64,000 nucleotides of DNA from Silurus meridionalis (taxonomy: Eukaryota > Chordata > Actinopteri > Siluriformes > Siluridae): NCBI RefSeq assembly GCF_014805685.1, contig NC_060906.1, forward strand, positions 11,083,346 through 11,147,345, read 5' to 3'. Positions within the stretch are counted from its first letter, which is position 1. Every line of letters begins with the position of its first letter. Below the pieces are notes generated by a model, which was given only the letters and a program-made list of their open reading frames with translations, was not told where the DNA came from and ran no database searches. Below, in pieces: positions 57,240 to 64,000 of this stretch. The position numbers and the translations under genes were made by a program.

Positions 57240-59405
57240 TTATGCTAAATACAAATACATTCATCTGGAATTTAGTGATTTATGCCTGCTGTCCCCTAAG
57301 AACAAATTAATCTGCTTTAAACACTTTCAGGAAAAACAGCCAAATTCCATTTCCCCCTCATGTCTATTTATGCCAATAACTAAAGTTTCACTTCATAAGA
57401 TTAACAACTGAAAATCTTCAATCCTGACCAGGAATAACCTTCTTTCAGATGTCTTTAATAAATCTGAAATGACAGTGTGACCAACAGGTCAAAGCAACTC
57501 CCTTTGCTCCAAATCTTCTTTCGACAAAAAAAAAAAAGATTAGAAGAGAAGTAGTTTATACACTTGCATATTATTATTTTTTACACCTCCAGCAATCTAC
57601 CTTCACTTTGTTTTTCAGAAATCATCTAATTAGTTAAATAAAGTGTGCTTTTGTTTATGTAAGTTACAGAGGTTAGGGGTCTCATGTCACCAACCCAAGG
57701 GAACAAGGATTGGGAGGGTGAATGAAGATGTGTTTTGTTGAACTGACATATAGTATTTCATATAATAAAAATTCACCGATTGTAACACAGACTTGCCTCT
57801 GATAATCAAACGTGTTGTCTGATTTCTAATAGTAATGGAGGCCCTATAAACATGTAGTGATAGAGAGATACATATGTGACCAGGGACTTGATGAATGGGC
57901 GAAAGGAAATGGAAGCAGAGCTTTTTAGTTGAGGCAGGATTCTCAGGAAATCAAAAGCAGCATGCAAGACGATCTGATAATTCAACTTGGTGTAAGTGTG
58001 TTTGTCCGTACATATGTTTTTTTAAGCTTTAGTGTGGGAGCACTGTATGAGAGCGTGTTATGCAGAAAGTGCATGGGGGTGTAGATATAGAAAGAAAATG
58101 AAAATAGGGTAGATACAGAGAAAGAAAGAGAGTTGTTATAATGCAAACCATATGTGTTCTAAATCTTCAGTATTGTTCACAACTCAAACCAGCTGGCCAG
58201 CTCTTGGCTCATCCATCTAAATAAACATTCTTTGCTTGGCCTGAAGCACTGAGGACCTGTTGTTCATTAGAACTGCTTTCTCCACTGCACTGCTTTCAAG
58301 TGTTCCTGAAAGGTCTCAAACGTGACATGAAGAGGAAAAAAATCAAAAGCCTTACTTCACAAAGCGGTTAAGAGGTTTATCCCACCTCCATGCCATGTGC
58401 CTTTGTTTTGGTGGCCCTCTGCTGTCAATACGAGGAGATCAGGGCCATTCTGGGTGGGCGGCATCCAGATGGTTGGGCTAAGCAATTTTAGAATGAGCAA
58501 TAACAAAACCTATTTGTATAAATTGGCTCATGTTCAAGAGCTCCAAAGATATGTATGAGCAAAAACAGCCAGCTGCAAACAGAGTTCCTCCTTCATATCT
58601 AAATCTTCCAATGCAAATGTCACTCTGGCCTGCAGGAAAGCAGAGAGAATCCTTCCAGATTTTGCAACCGATAAGCTCATAAACAGCAGGGGGGACATAT
58701 GCAAGCCAGAAAATCACATGAATAATGTAAATTCAAGTGTAGACTTCAGACCTGATCATCATGAGATGATTGGTGTACTGAGAGAAATCAGCCAAGACAG
58801 CAAATCACAGAGAGGGAACACTATAAACAAAAATCTGAATCCTGCTCATTACTGCAGTGATGCTAATAGGATTGGCTAACGGCTTTCTACACTATATGTG
58901 GTTTAAGATAGTTGTGCAACATTTATTGCCAAGCCATCTAACAGTCTATTTGATGTAATTTCCAAAGGCTTACAAACCGACCTGACGTGTGATTTTACAG
59001 CACTGAATAATTAGTGAGGTAATGCAGCTGAAACAGCATGAATCCTCCACCTTAAGATATTTAAATCGGGGTTTATTAATGGCTGCAAAAATCTGCCCTC
59101 ATTTCACTTGGAATGTTTCCAATGAGTCTCAGATGATCAGTGCCTTTTGAGAGTAAGAGGTCATTCATTCATTCATTCAGTCATGTATACATCAATTCAC
59201 TTATTCATTCCTTTATTTGTCAACAGGAACTCATTTATGCTGGTGATGGCTATGGTGGATCCAGGGCATGGAATGAAAACACTATGCATGAAGTAGGTAA
59301 ACCAAATGAACCACTGAACCAAACTCGTAAGTAAAGTGAGGACCTGTATGCACAGTTCATTAAAAGGCCATATCATTAGTCCAGCAATGGTCAAACAAAC
59401 CAAGG
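57240..59405. other. Unassigned stretch of about 2.2 kb
   Basis: No confirmed gene. A possible minus-strand exon start is noted at 58640-58530. A (CATT) run lies at about 59163-59180, and a repeat-like stretch near 59220-59335 resembles part of the common repeat at 46.4 kb. Confidence 0.4.
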
Positions 59406-59421
59406 ACACAAACAAACAATA

Positions 59422-59646
59422 AAACTTTCTTTCGGCTTCTCCCGTTAAGGGTCGCTAGAGCGGACCATCCATATGTTTGATTTGGCACACGTTTTTACGC
59501 TGGATGCCCTTCCTAACGCAACCCTCCCCATTTATTCGGGCTTGAGACCGGCACTAAGGCTTGTGCAACCCTAATGGCTGGGGTTGGTTCCCTGACTGGG
59601 GATCGGTGAGAGCGCCGCATCCTAACCACTAGACCACCAGGAACTA
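59422..59646 (-). repeat. Chimeric SINE: tRNA-Glu head plus both ends of the RTE LINE
   Basis: Flanked by a perfect 14-base duplication, ACAAACAAACAATA (59408-59421 and 59647-59660). Read on the minus strand it starts with CCTGGTGGTCTAGTGGTTAG, then GGATGCGGCGCTCTCACCG, a tRNA-Glu-like head with intact A box. The next part (about 59480-59585) matches the first 130 bases of LINE A and LINE B (CAGCCATTAGG, GTGCCGGTC, GGAGGGTTGCGTTAGGAAGG, GGCATCCAGCGTAAAA). The last about 55 bases match the LINE 3' end (CGCTCTAGCGACCC, GAAGCCGAAAG). The B box is deleted. Sharing the LINE 3' end implies mobilisation by that LINE. Confidence 0.8.
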
Positions 59647-59664
59647 ACAAACAAACAATACAGC

Positions 59665-62145
59665 AATCAAAAGTGAGCAAGAGGTTGCAAAACAAGTATC
59701 AGGCAAACAGAGAAAGTGCAAAACGTACACAACACAAGTGATTTACAAGCGACAAGATTTCGCAATAAGGAACCGGACGGCAAGTGATTATGTAGACGAA
59801 AAAACAATAAGCAATTAGAAAGTGAATGACTAATTACAGTGGCATCTGCTGGTGGAAAGTGTGCTTAGAAATAAGAGTACACAATGGATAATATGTAAGA
59901 GAACTCCTCTAAAAGAAATAGCCTTTGGTGATTAAAGATATTGCAACACTTGTTTGGGCTCAGTGGGTGTTTAAAAACCTTTGTGCTTTCAGATTAGAAC
60001 AGTTTAAAAGCCATACACACTTTTTCTGTGTCTATACCTTCTTTATCCTCTGCTTTATCTTCTTCTTTTCCCCATTATCCACTTTTTCCTCTCTTTGTCT
60101 CTCAGATGATGCAAGACATGTAGTGACTCCTTTGGTGGTAGAGTTGTTAACCCCACTCAGATGTTAATGCTTACCGGATCCACTTCTTAAAAGCTGCTGA
60201 GACATGCACATTCACATGCCAGTAAAATGAGGTTTCCTATTGTCTCACGTTTAAATGTTTTTTCTTCTTCATGATTTGTACAAGAAACAGGGAGACATTC
60301 TTTTTAAAGGCCTATAAAACATGTTACTTTCTTTTGAATTAGCAGGGCCTTTGGAATTGTATCAAACATGACGTGTGATCACCAGTACTTGGAATGTTTA
60401 ATGAGGCCATGTACGCATCGTTTGTGAATTTAAGTCTTTCTAAACTATAAAACTTTCCCGTAAAACATTGTGTTTGTCTTCAGCTGGACTGCCGGCACTA
60501 ATGTGCTGCCGATGTTTTATTTTATAAGTCCTAATGCATTATTGAGGTTCTGCCCAGTGCTTTTCATTCTACCATGGTGGTCTTCTTGCATCTATGTTTT
60601 GCAATTGGTTTACCGTCAGATCAGGTGGACTGTTCAATTTTTATTACTAATAACTGGGTTATGTTGAATCATGTCCTGGCTTTTTATTCAAGTTTTGAAT
60701 GCCAAGGCTCCTGGTTAGTATTATATTCTTTGAGGTAATTTAGTTTCCTGCAAAAGTAGTCGTATATATTTCTATAAAATTGTTATTGAGGAACACTGGA
60801 ATATTTATTTTCTTTTTTTTTTTATAGATTTTGTAACAAACTTAGTCTATTAGTCAGTCAGACCTGACGGTATCTACTGACTGTAATATCAGAAACAGGT
60901 AACACTTTAAAGTTGCAACTGTATATTTTCTAATACTGGTGTCAAATATGGTCTCTCTGAGACCATTCAGCTGCACCTTTTCCTCCATATTGTTTATTCT
61001 ACAATGCCAAGACCAACAGACGATGTGATGAGCTCTTTAGAAGAGGATCCCTCATATCCTGCTTTCTTGCTCTCAGTAGTGTGGCATAAAGGCTGAGTGA
61101 AGTAGCCAGTGTTCTCTAAAGTAGCTTTGTAAGTGCTGTGGCGGCCAAAACTCACTTGAATAAACTGTCTTTGCTTCGGAAAAGTATATTTTTTAAGGGT
61201 AGCTTCGGTTGTCTATAAATGTGTGTGTGCTTTCAATATATATTGAATGTATGGTAATATATTTTGTGACTGGCTCATCAGGTTAGTGAGTACATAAGTC
61301 TTGTAAATGTTCCAAAACCTATTGTATCAATCAATTATGTAAAATATAAAGAATGTACATAATTTACATGTTTATTAGAAGTATAACTTTTTGTCTCTTA
61401 GGGAAAAAAACACTGGAATTCACAAGCTTTGAAAACCTAATATCATTAAATGTTGCTTGAACATTGGCTGAAAAGTGAATAATGAACTATTCATGGACAA
61501 ATGGTGTACAGATTTATTTTTTACTGAAACAGATGAGCTCTCTAGCACGCAACTGTCTTTAATCTGGCCCGAGTGAGACACTCAGGAGATGGATATGGTG
61601 TCTGCTAGGAACCTTGGGTTTGCTGGCATCCTCACTGGTTTAGTGACCAGCGGTCTGTAATATGTGGTTCAAACATGGCCACCACAATACTACAATACTA
61701 AAGTCTACCAGACTGAACCTTTACCTGACCTTGCAAAACAAAGGACAAAAGCTGTTATGATCATTTGTGGAATTTCAGATGGCTCTTGTTTGATTTAGAA
61801 TGTTTGGGCATTAAAACAGATGAAAACGTATTGTAATCAGTCTATCCTGCTTAGCAGTTTGTATGAAATATTTTGTGTGAGATCTGGCTGCAGTATGTCT
61901 AGATAAGATTTGTGTACACACAGTGTCACATCCAGATGTGTTTGTAATTTGCTGATTACAGTTCCTCATTCTGAATGATTTACAGGCACTTGTTTAGCTG
62001 ATAATAAAAAAAAAAGTCTAAATGAGAAATGATAAATCTGAATAAGTTCCTTCTGGAAGATGGACTATATTATGTATATGTATATTTTTTATCTTTATGT
62101 TCCTTAAATACTTGTTAAAACATGCTTTCTAATTTTGAAAAGTAA
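59665..62145. other. Unassigned stretch of about 2.5 kb
   Basis: No confirmed gene or repeat. A good pyrimidine tract with CTCTCAG at 60104 could be an acceptor for a short plus frame (60107-60164) that stops quickly; not supported further. Confidence 0.4.
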
Positions 62146-62147
62146 TA

Positions 62148-62469
62148 CAGTGGAACATCGATACTCGCGACCTTGGCATTCATTTGGAACCAGAGTAACT
62201 TGTGAGATAGTTTGCGAGAAGCCGTGAGTGGCTTGAACGTTTGCACTAATTAATTACATACAAATGTTTGAAAAACTATTTTATTATTGTATTATTCATG
62301 TAAAGTAGTAAATAAAAAGGTAATTCACAATTTTGTTGAGTTTACAGTATAGTACAGTGCGATTCAGCTTAAAAAAGGAACCATCAAAAGGAGAGTCAAA
62401 ACCTTGTGATTTTTTGTTACTCGCGAGGGGTCATATAACGTAATCCCCACAAGTATCCAGGTTGCACTG
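62148..62469. mobile_element. 322-bp Tigger/pogo-like MITE
   Basis: The left end CAGTGGAACATCGATACTCG pairs with the right end, whose reverse complement is CAGTGCAACCTGGATACTTG. TA lies outside both ends (62146-62147 and 62470-62471). The CAGTGxAACCTxGATA end and TA target site fit the pogo/Tigger group. The interior is AT-rich and non-coding. Confidence 0.75.
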
Positions 62470-62474
62470 TATAT

Positions 62475-63600
62475 GTGTATTAATTAATTCCATTAATATT
62501 ATTTTTTCCTGTAATAACATTATATTGATTAGGGTTGTAGTAGATCTTGGAAACACTGGGAAAGCATATTATGGATGAGACACCTGTTCATTATGTGTCA
62601 CCACAGACACACACTATTCACCATTTCACCTACTATGTTGTTTGAAACTGTGGGTGGAAGAAAAGGGTGAATTGAGAATGCTGGTTCTGCATGCTAGCTA
62701 TGTATTTACTGCAATAAAATGGTCTGGGAATAGACATAATGCACATAAGCACGAAGAAATCAAACATATTTATTCAAATACTGCTGGTTAACTTCATCAA
62801 ACAACCATTTTAAAGGTTATACAGGCTACACAAGACAATAAACCATAAGCAATATGTAATAATAAAATGCATAATAACAGTCCACAACTGTAACCTTTTG
62901 CTGCCTTTACCAATTTCCCCCTATTTTTCCCCCCAATGTGGTCACCTAACAATTCCTTCTTTCTACTCAGATTTACACTTTTATACCACAATTATCAGTG
63001 GAGAAAATGCAAACCCATATTTGCCAAGGTAACTGTTGCACATGCTGCATCACAGAGGAAAGCACTATCTGCCCTCTTCTACATACATTAAAAGTTTTTC
63101 AAAAATTGTTATGAAGCAGAATGCAATAAAAAAAGTTGTCAGTTGATTTGAATCACACTGAAGCCCAAATATTATCAACAAACATTGTGAATATATATAT
63201 ATATTTTTTTTATCATATGAGGCACAGTAGTGCAGCAGACAATTTTTTTGTATCTTCAGAATTTGATGCTGAGCTCTAAATATTAGTTGAATACTTTGCT
63301 GTTTTAGCTGTAACTCTAACTGTCTTTGCTGCAAATGCAGAGACTTAGTGAACTAATGAAAATCCTGAAAATTAACAGACAGGAAATGTAAGCAATTGGG
63401 CAAACAGTGAAATTAGAGCTAGGCAGAAACAAGGTCAAAATCAAATAGCCAAAACACAACAGTGAATGGATTGGTTGCATAACTGATAAAAGCAAGGGCA
63501 AGACTTTGCAGTGATTTGTTGGCAGTCATGGTATACAGAGTGTGTATGCTAGAGGGTCACATGTGTACGTGATCAGATGTCTGGTGATTGTACGAAAGAT
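62475..63600. other. Unassigned stretch
   Basis: No gene or known repeat recognised. Confidence 0.4.
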
Positions 63601-63604
63601 TGGG

Positions 63605-63865
63605 GTCAGAGCTCTAAAGTTAGGCACTCAAGATCTTCCACTTCAACCTATGTAAAGCATATCTTCATGATGCTGGCTTTGTGCACAGGGGTATTGTCAT
63701 CCTGGAACAGGTTTTGGGTCTCCTATTTGAAGTGAAGAGAAAAGTAAATGCTACTGCATGCCTGTATGCCTCCAACTTTGTGTTTGCAGTTTGGGGAAGA
63801 ACTATATTTGGTATGAAAGGTCAAGTATCCCAATACTTTTATCCATATAGTGTATATATGTAACA
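63605..63865 (-). mobile_element. Internally deleted Tc1 derivative (MITE-like)
   Basis: TCAAGATCTTCCACTTCAAC, GGCTTTGTGCACAGGGGTAT and CATCCTGGAACAGGTTTTGG are antisense to the transposase HNAPVHKA-to-WF region. TCCAACTTTGTGTTTGCAGT with TTGGGGAAGAAC and the terminal CCCAATACTTTTATCCATAT with AGTGTA follow. This is the best preserved of the deletion derivatives and shows the right terminal end. A chance 60-codon plus frame crosses it. Confidence 0.7.
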
Positions 63866-64000
63866 CTTCCCTGAAAGAAAGCGATCCTTTAGGTATGTTG
63901 TGATGATTTAAGCTTGTAGCTTGTGTAACACTAACTTTGGCTCAAGGTTAATAACTGATTATGTGACCAAGACTTAAAATAAGGCCATTTACTTTTTAAG

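Noticed and set aside
59215..59334. Apparent exon between CAACAG and GTAAGT
   Set aside because: Words such as GGTGGATCCAGGGCATGG suggest a part of a common fish repeat; chance splice-like borders.
60060..60167. Strong pyrimidine tract plus CAG with a short plus frame ending in TAA
   Set aside because: Only about 20 codons after the acceptor, with no partner exon identified.

Overview
This window looks like repeat-rich, AT-rich vertebrate DNA from a teleost fish, perhaps an ostariophysan such as a catfish or characin, though that is inferred from the repeats only. The evidence is long (GT)n, (TA)n and (TTTA)n tracts, many decayed Tc1-like transposons, hAT and Tigger-type miniature elements, tRNA-derived SINEs, two full-length RTE-type LINEs and two DIRS-like tyrosine-recombinase retrotransposons. 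There are no prokaryotic features. Most of the sequence is intergenic or intronic, and most long open frames belong to transposons.

Layout. 1-7.7 kb is a transposon nest: a Tc1 remnant, a decayed DIRS element on the minus strand, a long-TIR MITE, and a small hAT element whose 8-base target duplication can still be seen and which was itself hit by a 3.1 kb LINE (LINE A, 17-base target duplication). 7.7-35.5 kb is mostly unassigned AT-rich sequence with a 209-bp mariner-type MITE, several Tc1 remnants, three tRNA-SINE copies and microsatellites. 35.7-41.7 kb holds the one convincing host gene: four short phase-0 exons on the plus strand that join into a 78-residue precursor with a signal peptide, a stop codon and an AATAAA signal. 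Its introns carry an old LINE remnant, a (GT)34 tract, a (TA)34 tract and a 1.55 kb DD37E Tc1 element. 42.9-44.3 kb is a second DIRS-like copy on the plus strand. 48.7-55.5 kb is a tandem duplication of about 1.85 kb. Its first copy was later interrupted by a second full-length LINE (LINE B), and the second copy still shows the empty site. 55.5-56.0 kb has an open frame resembling the C-terminal part of SAMD3-like fish proteins. 56-64 kb holds a hAT foldback, a chimeric tRNA-Glu/LINE SINE, a Tigger-like MITE and Tc1 remnants.

How the parts relate. The LINEs and the SINE at 59.4-59.6 kb are linked: the SINE joins a tRNA-Glu-like head to both the 5' start and the 3' end of the same LINE, so it would be expected to use that LINE's machinery. 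LINE A and LINE B are independent insertions, with different 17-base target duplications, yet they share frame-breaking changes. The small secreted-peptide gene is the best candidate here for something undescribed; I do not recognise its family.
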